The notes under the pieces: generated by a model
The model's database searches: none
What the model was told of the DNA's origin: nothing
Seen by the model: only the letters and a program-made list of their open reading frames with translations
Shown here: positions 10,031 to 21,060 of the stretch, in pieces
Layout: each line of letters begins with the position of its first letter
Position numbering within the stretch: the stretch's first letter is position 1
Program-made: the position numbers and the translations under genes
DNA from: Harmothoe impar
Lineage: Eukaryota; Annelida; Polychaeta; Phyllodocida; Polynoidae
Reading direction: 5' to 3'
Length of the DNA: 64,000 nt
Assembly: GCA_947462335.1 (NCBI GenBank)
Contig: OX381710.1
Coordinates: 62,114,803-62,178,802 of the forward strand

Positions 10031-11474
10031 GCACTCATTGGAAGTGCCTATGTCCATTTCTTTCTAGAGGGAAAATATGATGTGCCCTATGAATAGGTCT
10101 TACAATTCATTATAAGTTGCTTAATTGTATTCATCCATGCAGCATTACACATCTGCACTAATGGTGAAAGATATGCTTACCAATAACGGTCATAATGTGT
10201 ATTGAATATTCATTGTTTATCATGAACTGCTTAGTACCACATTATTCATAGATGTGCAACTGTGCTGGTTCACCTAGTTACTCTAATGCACACCCCCACC
10301 CATGACAGAGCAGGAGGGCCCCAAATATGTATGGGCCCCAGAATCTGTCAAAAGACCCTTACGTCTTCTACATAGGGAAAATGGGGGCAGGGGCCTGCTG
10401 GGCCCCCAATCAGGGGGCTCAAACACTTGACCATGCATAAAAGCAGATGCTTAAGAGTAATAAAACTAGTTGTAGCAGGCCCCCATTCCCCCAAATTAAG
10501 ATTTTGCTTCCTTTTTCATTAAAAAAAAAAGCATTCTGCACCTTCTGTGACAATTCAATCGGGATGGCATTCACTTTACAGAACCAGTCATTAGGCCAGG
10601 GCAAGCACTTAGACATCCGAGAGACCAGATGATAGGAATACACAGGCAATGAATTTGTTTCATTCATCTTACCTGACCAAAACAGTTATGACCCCAAAAA
10701 TGATTGATTAGTGACAGTTTTGGGTTATAGATGTATCTACAGTGCAATAAGCTGTGTGTCCGACCTACTTAACCTTAATCATGGGGCCATGTAATTAACC
10801 TAGTGTGCCTAATCTTTAATTTCGATTGCCATTGGGTCCGTATCGGGCTCTGAGGCCGGGTTATATTAAAAACTAAAATAATATATATGTGTATGTGTTA
10901 TGCAGGCAGCTAGCATTAACACATTGGTTATTACGGACCCTAAAGTCCATACGTCTTAGCACCCTCCTGCTGAGGCGGCAGGTCGAGTACATGTGTGGGG
11001 TGTCAGCCATCCCTCAGGGGCACACGATATACTGATTATGGAATACAAGGATTTTACTTTTCAATTTATAAGTAATTTGGCAAGACAAGCCTAACCTGCC
11101 AATTATCTACGTCAGATGGCGCAAATTGATGTACAACTGTAATTGTGAGTTTGGTGATATTATGTAATATTTTCTTTAAACGATACTGATTGACATATTG
11201 TTTCTCTGTGTCAACTGTAGATACTATAAACTGTATGAAATGATCGTCTTCAAAGGTGCATTATGTGGCCCAGAGGACGTGGGGGATAACCCTTAATCAT
11301 TCTTTACTAAGGAAACTTCCGTACACAGTAATACTAGTATGCATTTTCCCAGTGAACTGAGGCAAGTATTTCAGGTCAATATGCCTGTTTCCATATTACA
11401 TCGATATACTACCTGGGTGATGTTTCTCCACATAATACAAACGTCTGCATTATGCATGAAAAAGAATCCGTTTT
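10031..11474. other. Intergenic DNA, no gene seen
   Basis: Nothing coding is supported. A few short low-complexity runs (an A-run near 10520, GT-rich sequence near 10880) are present. The stretch ends at the left target-site copy GTTTT of LTR element 1. Confidence 0.5.
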
Positions 11475-11633
11475 TGTTGTGTACTCACGTATAAACCGCC
11501 ATGACGATGTTTACGCTTATAACCTTATGAACGGCAGCACCTCTGTCTAGTTGTGGTCTGTACAACATGCTATCCGTTCACCAGTCTACTACGACGTTGG
11601 TCATACGTAATAAACTACTTCACGAACATAACA
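11475..11633 (+). repeat. LTR element 1, 5' LTR
   Basis: 159 bp, TG...CA ends, matches 16277-16435 base for base by eye. It must carry the element's promoter; no clear TATA is singled out. Confidence 0.93.
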
Positions 11634-12160
11634 ATGGCGAACGAGGATGGGATCCAAAGAACTCACGCATAAAACTCGATTTTCTTGCTGTCACTAAAAG
11701 TGATTCTCCTGCAGAAATCGACTATAAGCTAAGTAAAAAGGCCAAGAAGCCATTCCTACCAAAATTGGATGAACTCCCATTGATACACTGTGAAAACTTG
11801 GTTGTGAAAAGTGAAGTCCCTGAAACTGAAAGTAGACTCCAGATCCCAAAAGTGAAAGTGAACTCCATGAAAGTGAAAGTAGATCTCTGAAACTAAAAGT
11901 GACTGTGCATTTGTGTAGGCTAGGCCCTATATCTACAAGTGTTGATCTACAAATGAGTGACTCTGAAATAAGTGATCTTGAATCTGAGGCTGGGAGTCTA
12001 CATCTAGAAACTATGGCTGAAGCTAGGAATGTTGTGAGTGCCATAGGAGAGTTTAGTCCCAATAAAGAAAAATGGGCTAAGTAATTATCAAAGAAGGTTT
12101 AATGCTTGGATGAGAATAAACTAAATCCAGGATGATGAAAAAATTGATGCCTTCATATCT

Positions 12161-14467
12161 ATGGTGGGACCTGAGGTAGTGGATCTTTTGGTTGCATTGT
12201 GTGCCCCTGCTGAAATTGAGACCAAAACATATGCCCAGCTGACTACATTGATTAGTAACCACTATACCTCAGGGTCCAACGAGCTAATCGAGAGCTTCAA
12301 GTTTGATGAGCGGAAACAGGGTGATAATGAGTCTGTTGCAGACTACATAGTGGCATTAAAAAAAATCAGCATACATTGCGGGTTTGGGGATGAAGACCAA
12401 ATCAAAAAGAGGCTAAGAAACCGCCTGGTTACCGGGTTGAGATCCCCTGCAATCAAAAACAGACTGTTAGGCTTGGGGGCAGGGTTGACATGGGAGAAAG
12501 CCGTAGATATAGGCACGTCCATGGACACGGCTAGCCATGGTAATCAGCTCATGGGGCCTACCCATGAGGTCAACCGGGTTCAACGTGGTAGCTACAAGAA
12601 CAAAGGAAAAGCCCGCACTAAAAATAAGTGTTATCGTTGTGATGGCGACCACGAGGGCCGGTGCCCATTCGAAACGGAAAAGTGTTTCAACTGTGATAAA
12701 ATTGGGCACATTGCCAAGGCTTGCAAAACGAAGTCTGCTCAAGGTCAATCTCAGTCGAGAGGTAGCTCACGTCCATACCGTGGCCGCGGAAGAGGTCGCG
12801 GGCGAGGCCAAGGCTGTGCACATTACGTCGATGACGACGAAAAACAAGAGGAAGAGGTCAGTTACGCATCACTGTTTGAAGTTAAAAGCGGAAAATACGG
12901 AGAAATAACAGTGAATGCCCGTGTCGAAAACAACGAAATGACATTTGCTTTAGACACGGCGTCGGCAGTTTCGATTGTTGGTGAGGACGACTACAAAGAA
13001 TTCTTCCCCGATTTTGAGTTACGCGAATCTTCTATCAACTTAAAATCGTACACCGGACACAAAGTTGAGCTACTCGGTGAAATCGACGTCCATGTGGAGT
13101 ACGAGGGTCAAAAGAGACAGTTGCCGCTGGTGATTGCGAAAGGCGTCCGTACACCGTTATTCGGACGGACCTGGCTAAAAGCCATACGTATAGACTGGGA
13201 AAATGTCTTCGCGTTACATGCAACGCCCCTGGAACAGCTCCTGCATGAGTATCAGTCCGTGTTCAAAGGAGAGATAGGAGAGATAAAGGGCTTTGAAGTG
13301 ACAATTGAGTTAAAACCAGATGCCACGCCAAAGTTCAAAAAGGCGCGTTCCATTGTCTATAACCTCACAGACGGTGTAAAGAAGGAGCTAAATAGGCTTG
13401 AGGAAAGTGGAGTTTATCGCCGCATCGAGAGAAGTGATTGGGCATCTCCAATAGTAGTGGTTCCAAAAGATAATGGACAGATGAGGTTGTGTGGTGACTA
13501 CAAAGTGACTATAAACAGTGCGGTTGTCGATCAACCATATACGCTACCCACAGCTGAGGATATATTCGCTACGCTGGCGGGTGGTAGCCAGTTTACGAAA
13601 CTGGACCTGTCTAGTGCCTACATGCAAGTGGTGGTGGAGGAAAAGTCAAGAAAGTACCTGACCATCAACACTTTGCAAGGACTTTACGAAGTTACTAGGC
13701 TTCCCTACGGGGTAAAGACAGCACCACACATCTTCCAAAGGATCATGGACCAGGTCTTACAAGGAATTCCTGGTGTTTGCTGCTATATAGACGATATCCT
13801 GATAACCGCTCCCACAAAGGACGAGCACCTAAAGCGCCTCCAACTGGTACTTCAAAGACTAGACAAGCATGACATCCGAGTAAAACGGGAGAAGTGTTCC
13901 TTCTTGGCTCCCGAAGTCCAATATCTCGGACATGTGATCAGCAAGGAGGGTCGTAGGCCCGTACCAGAAAAAGTGAGCGCAGTAAAAGACGCCAAAGCAC
14001 CAGAAGATGTCTCAGAACTTCGCACATTCCTCGGGATGGTCAACTACTATGGTGGGTTCGTTAAGAATTTGTCCACAATTCTCGCTCCGTTAAATAATCT
14101 CCTGCGAGATGACGTCCCCTGGAAGTGGTCAAAGGAGTGTGAAGGGGCATTCGGGAAAGTCAAAGACGCCCTTACCAGTGAAACAGTGTTAACACATTAC
14201 GATGTGAACAAAGAGCTTCTCCTCGCGACAGACGCATCTCCTTACGGAGTTGGTGCGGTTCTGTCACAAGTTGACGAGAACGGAGAGGAGCGACCAATTG
14301 CCTACGCGTCAGTGACTCTAACGAAAGCTGAGAGGAACTACGCCCAAATAGAACGCGAAGCGTTAGGCATTATCTTCGGAGTTAAGAAATTCCACAAGTA
14401 CCTGTATGGTAGGTCATTTACACTGTTGACCGACCATAAGCCACTGACCAAAATATTGGGTCCGTAA
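12161..14467 (+). pseudogene. Element 1 gag (rest) - protease - reverse transcriptase - RNase H, 768 codons
   Basis: Gag capsid-like sequence fills residues 1-150. Two knuckles follow: an atypical CYRCDGDHEGRC and a standard CFNCDKIGHIAKAC (about 175-188). An RG-rich stretch comes next. The protease motif reads ALDTAS (about 264), with DTA where DTG/DSG is usual. RT has LRLCGDYK-type fingers, FTKLDLSSAYMQ, and YIDDIL around residue 542. The RT/RNase H connection (FLGMVNYYGGFVKNLS) and RNase H start (LLATDASPYGVGAVLSQ, about 688) are present. The frame ends at a TAA (14465-14467) inside a region normally continuous, because the same frame goes on at 14468. Upstream, gag-like sequence from about 11940 to 12160 is split by a frameshift near 12083 and a TAA at about 12120, so this ORF's ATG is not the true gag start. 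Confidence 0.88.
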
Positions 14468-16038
14468 ACGGATGTGCCAACGTTGGCAGCACTAAGACTG
14501 CAGAGATGGTCTCTCATACTGATGACCTACAACTATGAGGTCAAATATAAGCGATCAGAGGATCATGCCAATGCTGACTATCTGAGTCGGGCACCAGTGG
14601 ACATAGCCAAAGAAAATATGGAAGCTGAAGTGAACTATTTTAGCCACACTGACAAGTTACCGATCAACGCCAGAGACATCAAAGAAGTGACCCGAAAAGA
14701 TCGGATCCTCACCAAAGTGTATGAGTTCACCATGAATGGTTGGCCGAACCATGTTGACGACGATGAACTGTTACCATATTATACCAGACGACACGAGCTA
14801 TCGTGTGACCAAGGATGTCTTCTGTGGGGGATGCGAGTTGTCATTCCACAGAAACTGCAGGAGCGAATGCTAGAAGAGCTACACATCGAACACGTCGGTA
14901 TAGTGCGCATGAAAGCACTAGCTCGTAGCTACCTGTGGTTTCCCGGCATCGACAATGCTATAGAAGCATTAATAAAAACATGCATCTCAAGAACGATCCA
15001 CCACTATCTCCGATGTATCCATGGCGATATCCTCAAAGGCCATGGGACCGACTGCACATAGACTTTGCAGAGTACAAATCTGAAATGTTCCTAGTGGTAG
15101 TAGACGCACACTCAAAGTGGTTAGATGTAGTGCTCATGAAATCTACGACCGCAGAAAAGACTATAGAGGTACTGGAGCGGATGTTCGCCCATAACAGGTT
15201 CCCAAGAGAGGTTGTGAGCGACAACGGCCCACAATTCATCGCGGAAGTGTTTCGCGAGTTCCTGCATAACAAGGGTATAAAGCATACCTTGACTGCTCCC
15301 TACCATCCAGCGTCCAACGGACTTGCAGAGCGAGCGGTGCAGACCCTGAAAAATGCCTTAAAGCGGCATACATTGGACGAGAAACCCGGCATGACTACTC
15401 ACAGAAAGCTGTGTAGTTTCCTCCTGTCGTATAATTCGACGCCTCACTCAGTGACAGGGGTGTCCCCATCCGAGTTGTTTCTCAAGAGACAGCTTAACAC
15501 ACGGTTGTCGATGATAAAACCCGACCTTCATGTGACGGTGGAGGGAAAACAGGACAAAATGATAGAGTATCGAGACCAGCGAGTGCCACAGCTAAGAGAG
15601 TTCGAGAAAGGAGAAAGAGTACGTGTAAAGAACTGCCGAGGCACCGACGTAAAGTATGTACCAGGATCCATAGTGTCTAGGAAGGGTCCCGTACAGTACT
15701 TGGTACGAATCAGCCGTAACATCCGTTACGTCCATGTCGACCATCTTCGAAAGTCCGGCGAAACCATCGAAGATGACATTGATGACGAACAGCTCAGGCC
15801 TATGCAAAGCCCAATCACGGATATCATAAGTGATGTACCCAAAGGTGGTAATGACCCTGTAGTTGTTGAAACGCCAGCTACGGCCATACCACAGGAAGAC
15901 GTGGTTACCTATGAGGAACCACCTAGAGCTATTCCACCCCAGGTGGCTGCTACTCCACCGAGAGTGCCGTCTCCAAGACGTGTATCTGTGAGACCTAGAA
16001 GGGCTCCAGCAAAGTTCAATGACTATGTGCCTAAATGA
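14468..16038 (+). pseudogene. Element 1 RNase H end and integrase, frameshifted
   Basis: After the TAA at 14465 the frame continues with the RNase H end (AALRLQRWSLILMTYNYEVK, then HANADYLSR) and the integrase zinc-finger start (H-x-x-x-H as HIEHVG). Near 14985-15000 the frame shifts; the part that should hold the second cysteine pair is missing, so a small deletion is likely. The next frame (to 16038) has the integrase core: HIDFAEYK, VVVDAHSKW, VSDNGPQF and the glutamate in NGLAERAVQTLK, the usual D,D-35-E set. It ends in a basic tail (SPRRVSVRPRRAPAKF). The core looks intact but the enzyme cannot be made from this copy in one frame. Confidence 0.87.
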
Positions 16039-16276
16039 CTGTTCTATTTCAGAGACTGATATATTTGTGTTTCTGGCACTACTGTTCATGTTAAAGTAAC
16101 ATCACATAAAGATAAGAGTTATCGTTTATCAGTAATCTCAAAGAGATAAAAGACTCCTTATAGTATACTACATATCCTCAAAGAGATAAAGACTCAAAGA
16201 CGTTAAGTTCATTGACACCGACAAGGTGATGTCTAATCATATGTTTATTCCAGCATATATATTAAGTGTGGAGGAG

Positions 16277-16435
16277 TGTTGTGTACTCACGTATAAACCG
16301 CCATGACGATGTTTACGCTTATAACCTTATGAACGGCAGCACCTCTGTCTAGTTGTGGTCTGTACAACATGCTATCCGTTCACCAGTCTACTACGACGTT
16401 GGTCATACGTAATAAACTACTTCACGAACATAACA
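16277..16435 (+). repeat. LTR element 1, 3' LTR
   Basis: 159 bp, same sequence as the 5' LTR, preceded by the purine run GTGTGGAGGAG and followed by the target-site copy GTTTT. Confidence 0.93.
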
Positions 16436-16440
16436 GTTTT

Positions 16441-18295
16441 TTTCTTGGTGCAGGACCCCCCCCCCCCCCCGAAAGAAACAAAACTTTCTTGTACTATACA
16501 AATACAAATATGAACCTCTGCATTCGAATGCGCATGTCCACATAATGTGGGCATTGACGAGCAGAAATAGTTTAGGCCAAATCTGTATTGTACAGACCCT
16601 TTTTGACCCTGTGTATTCTGTGGAGAAACAGCACACAGACATTAGTGTCAGGCCATACATATCCATCGACGCCATCTTCAGAAAGCAGACCTCGTATTGG
16701 TTAAGATGACTAAATCATGCAGTGCTCAAATTGCCCCCTCCCCTTGCCGTATTTCCACCGGGATGTTCATGGACATTCATAATCCTCGTAATACAAGCAT
16801 ATTCCTTGTACTATGTTATTTAAAAATGAAAAGAATTAGACATCAGAATGAACAGTTACTCGACAGAGCTACAAAAGACACCACTCTACATTATGAAAGA
16901 TATGGAATGTCAAAAAAAAAGAAAAGGATGTGTTGGGGGTAAAAACCCCAAAATAACAATAAAAAAGACGGGGTTGTGTGCACACACCGCGATCGATCTC
17001 CAAATGTTCTTTTTCATGTTCTTTGATGGGACACCTGTCTGGAAATAGAAGCATATAACCTGTTGACTCGGCACCATGTCCTTGACATCATTTAGGCTTG
17101 AAGATTCCATTTTTGAGATATTCCTCAATAAAACGTGAATATCTGCCTGAACGTAGGTACAGCAGTTGTGTTCTTTGTATTCGGTTCTAACACATCAAGG
17201 GGTGGTGCCACCTGTTGGCACACATCAGATCTAAATGGTAGGACAAGATGACACTTAGCCTTTTTGTATAGTCTTCTTTGGGCCTTTCTCAATGTGCATG
17301 TTTTATTAATTAATGTACAGTTCATGCATATGGTAAATTCGTATATCATATTCTATGCACCTATCAAGTTTTTAAAATTTATTATGATAAAACTGAAATA
17401 AATAATAACTAAATAACCAAATTTTGCTTGGAGAGTGACCAAACATCTGTGTGGAGAGTGAAGTCCTTCAGGTAGGACAGAGCCAGTGAGTCTAGGCCTA
17501 TTGTGTGTAGCACACTGTGTGGGTGCTGTCACTACAGGCAGGGTGAGCCATATCAGCAAATATAGAGGCACCCCTGAGACAATGGCCAGGTGTGTAGAGT
17601 GGTCAGGTGTGAGAGCTTTACACACACACCCCTACCTTCCCCCATGCCAAGAAAGCTGTGAAATCTCGCCAAAGGAGCGAGATTTAGTGTCCTACGAGAT
17701 GGCTGCCCCCATCCAGAGGCTCCACTGGGGCATCGTGTTAGAGCCTAATGGATCGGCAGCCCAGAACAGTGGCTTCAGACAAGTGGGAAAAAAGTCACTT
17801 TTTGGTCAGCCAGAGTGGTCTACAATGATACAATTTGTCATTTACATGGGCAATGTAGTGTGCATTCTCAATGGATGCGAGAGAGGTATGGCATCACTGG
17901 AAAAACATTTCCAACCAAGAGGAAACAAGCTTACAAAGGCTGTCCCAACCCAGCTAGCAAAACTCGTATGAATCACGTCATCTTAACATCTTTTCTCAAC
18001 AGATATTTAGAGTGTTTGGCTAGGTCATATTGTTGGACTCATAACATTCTATGTGCAAATTTTTAAGACGTGGTCTTGACTATGTAAAATCCATGTAAAA
18101 AAACATGTGCATCTTATGCAAATTGGTTAAATGAAGTTGACATCATTATCAATTACACTGGGGAATATTTCTGCACTTTCAGAGAGCAACTGGTATAAAA
18201 CCAACTGATCTTGGTCAATTCAAGGGTGCTGAATTCAGAAATCATAATGAAATTGCTGTGTTACTTCTCATTTCTGAGTCATTTGACATCTCACC
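16441..18295. other. Intergenic DNA, no supported gene
   Basis: It starts with a C-run (16457-16470). An open frame of 161 codons at 17486-17971 has no recognisable domain, unusual composition or splice support. It contains a short inverted pair, AATCTCGCC...GGAGCGAGATT (17661-17685). I do not call a gene. Confidence 0.5.
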
Positions 18296-19506
18296 CAGCT
18301 AACAAAAAAACGTTATTTTACGTCAAAATAATGTATTAAATTTTACATAACGTTATGTCATACTAAAGAGCCTTAGAGAAACGTTGACATATAAAGTTAT
18401 ATAACGTTATAAAATGGTGTATAACGTTATTTGTTTACTGGGCAGATGCATAAAATGTGATAAAACACCCAATACTATAGTGAAAGGTTTGGCAGGAAGG
18501 AATTTTTTCCATCATTAAATTCATGTATGCTGGGTCATACATGTCTTCAACATCAAGAAAAAGTGGTATATAGCCACGGAGAACCTATTCTTTGCCTATA
18601 GAATAACGCTTTTTAACTTCAGATTGCAGTTCAATAAAAACATCACAGACATCATCATATATAATGAATATTTTCCTGTGGGGTTTCCCTTGCATTGACA
18701 TGCTAGATAATTATAACAATATTGTATATTCATACTTTGATATTTCTAATTCAAATAACCATACCATATCCTGTAGTTCAAATGGAAAAAGGAAGAGTTC
18801 AGCAGTTTAGCTTGTGAGTCAGTCCTATATGTCACACCCATCAAGGCATAATGGAGGTTACCCCTGAAAAACATACCCATATAGGTGTACACCACTCCTT
18901 TAATGTTGAAAAAACGGACGCATATCACTCCAAATAATGACCACTCCTCCCGGAACGGTTGGAGCTCAGACACCTCCCCGGGTGTCAAATCTATCACATC
19001 ATTTTAGCATGCACCTTAAGGCATGAATTTGACATCAATGTATTAAGTGTTTAATTTCTCAAAGATGTAATATTCTGATCAAGATTTAACCACTCGTGAA
19101 TCAAATAGTTACCACATTCAAACGTACGGATGATATCAAATGACTAATATCTCTTTCACATTACCATTGAGATGTAAAAAATGTATGAGTTTCCTGTCAA
19201 ACTACTATGTAAACTGGTTTACAGCCTCAACACATCATTATGGGGTCATTTTTACATATCAACGTGAATATGGCTAGTTAAAGACATACTTTTTACATAA
19301 GGTGCTAGCTGGGTAGAGGGAATGTTTTTTTATTACAAGACAATTAAATCCACTGTAGAGAATATCTAGGAATACTCTTTGGTTCTGAACAGGTCAACCC
19401 TGCTAGCACCACTTGTCTGAATTACATCATTATTATGTAAAACTGACGATTTTCTCATCATTTTTATATAACATTCACGTGAATAAGACGAGCCGTGCTA
19501 GCTGGG
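18296..19506. mobile_element. Possible non-autonomous DNA element with CCCAGCTA ends
   Basis: The left end reads CCCAGCTAACAAAAAAACG and the right end GTGCTAGCTGGG, imperfect inverted ends. Inside are repeated TAACGTTAT words (18320-18432) and another GTGCTAGCTGGG-like end at about 19303. Target-site duplications are not clear, so the limits are tentative. Confidence 0.35.
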
Positions 19507-19910
19507 AAGGGTGAGTAATTGGGTTTAGTGGAATTGGGTGGTGGATAATTGGGTTGGGTAATTTGGTAGAGTGAAATTGAGTGGTGGGTTTAGTGGAATT
19601 AAGTGGAGTGTAATTCTTTTGGTTTGTAAGGTTAAAACTTTATGACATGTGCCTTTGTCTTATAAAACACTGTGATTGACATTACCAGCACACCCATTTT
19701 TGTCCCCCTGCCCCCATTTAATAATACATGTCATGCGTCATAGTGACAATCTTGTGAAACATATCTGTCTACAGTGTTATTGGAGTGTATTAGTGCATTA
19801 TCCAAAATGCTTTGAACTTTGAACAACTTAATTCAATGAAATATACCTACAGTATTTTCTAAATATGTCATCGTATACATTATCTTTTTGCAAATCCATC
19901 AGAAATAAGT

Positions 19911-21060
19911 TTAGGTACCAGTAGAATCCCATAGGTACCAATAGAATTGTGTAGATACCAATAGAATCACAAATGTCAATACCAGAATACCACAGGTACC
20001 CAACAGAATCCCAAGTTTTGCTGATGGCCTGATGACGGCCTGATAGCGGCCAGATGACATTGTCAGGAGCCCCTTGGTCAGAGTGGCCCTGGCGTCTGGA
20101 ACCTGTTTTATTCTGAACTTAATACTGAATTCGGAGAAGCATGTAGCATAGCAAACTGCAGGTGAAAAAATTATTTTTTGACTGGGCTGTTTCTGCAAAA
20201 ATATCTCAATTTTGGAATTTTGATTGCTATGCATAATCCAAACTTGACAGAAAATACTTGTCTAAAGCCTGAGGGCTGCACAGTGAAGTCCTTTACAATG
20301 CAAGGCCAGATAAGTAAATTGGCTGCATGCAGCAGCAGCACCTATACATTCATTTCTACAATCTCATCGCAGGACCTTCAGGCAGACTATGGTGTGAAGA
20401 CTGGTAAGAGGAGAACTCGGTCACCAGAGCCACATGACGTTCGGTGTCTGACATTCGGGATGTGGAAAGTGACTCTATCTCATCCCCAGCGAATGGGTCC
20501 CTGATAGCACCAAGCAAACAAGCAACTGTAACAAACTTTGATAGCCACTCATTTAACTTTTTGACTGACAACTGAATGTCCAAGCTGGTAACAGCAGTGA
20601 GGCCGGGCACCTCAAGCACGCTGCCTTATTCAAGACATACCACCAGGAAGGTATGGATCTACCCAATAGGGGGTGATACTAAACCTCAATCAATTGTTAT
20701 GCCAAAACAGAATGAAGCTTTAATGGTGTATGGTGCAGAGCATGCCCCAGACCAACACTGGCCACAATCCATGTTAGAGGTACCTTGCAGCAGCACCAGC
20801 AGCAACAGCCTCCTTCTGTCATGATGGCTGGGAGCAGACAGCAGAATTTGTACAGCAAGTAGCTGCAGCACCAGCTTATAGGTAACAGCAGCCACAACCT
20901 GGATGGTCTAGACCACATAGCAGCCCCTCTAACCGAGGTTGGCAAGGTGCACAACCAAAATTCAGCTTAATGAGAGACTTGATTCTGGGACTTGCCTAGG
21001 CCGCTAGGTGCTCAGAGACACTGGCAGCAGCTTCCAAATGGCGTGGGTCCAGACTATCCT
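19911..21060 (+). pseudogene. Decayed duplicate of the glutamine-rich terminal exon and its 5' flank (copy B)
   Basis: The segment matches copy A (6240-8560) in order. Exon-like sequence starts at about 20370 (CAGGACCTTCAGGCAGACTA, matching 7397), continues with GTGTGAAGACTGGTAAGAG, then the serine-rich and AACAAACTTTGATAG parts. Later blocks match GATGGTCTAGACCACAT (8353 in copy A). The first 30 bases of the parental exon are absent, the middle (about 7880-8270 of copy A) is missing, and frames are broken in several places. It cannot encode the parental protein. Confidence 0.82.

Larger units (their letters stand above)
11475..16435 (+). mobile_element. LTR element 1: complete Ty3-like (Mag/K02A2.6-type) retrotransposon, identical LTRs, broken ORFs
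   Basis: Two 159-bp LTRs (11475-11633 and 16277-16435) begin TGTTGTGTACTC and end CATAACA; I read them as identical. The 5-bp target-site duplication GTTTT lies at 11470-11474 and 16436-16440. A primer-site-like TGGCGAACGAGGATGGG starts one base after the 5' LTR (11635). A purine run GTGTGGAGGAG precedes the 3' LTR. The interior carries gag, protease, RT, RNase H and integrase in the Ty3 order on the plus strand, in one gag-pol frame as in Mag-type elements. There is a frameshift and a nonsense codon in early gag, a nonsense codon in RNase H, and a frameshifting deletion in the integrase zinc finger. A recent insertion of a defective copy is the simplest reading. Confidence 0.93.

Noticed and set aside
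17486..17971. 161-codon open frame
   Set aside because: No recognisable domain, no plausible splice context, and surrounding DNA is repeat-rich. Kept as non-coding.
18746..18997. 83-codon minus-strand frame inside the putative CCCAGCTA element
   Set aside because: Short and without a family match; likely part of an old repeat.
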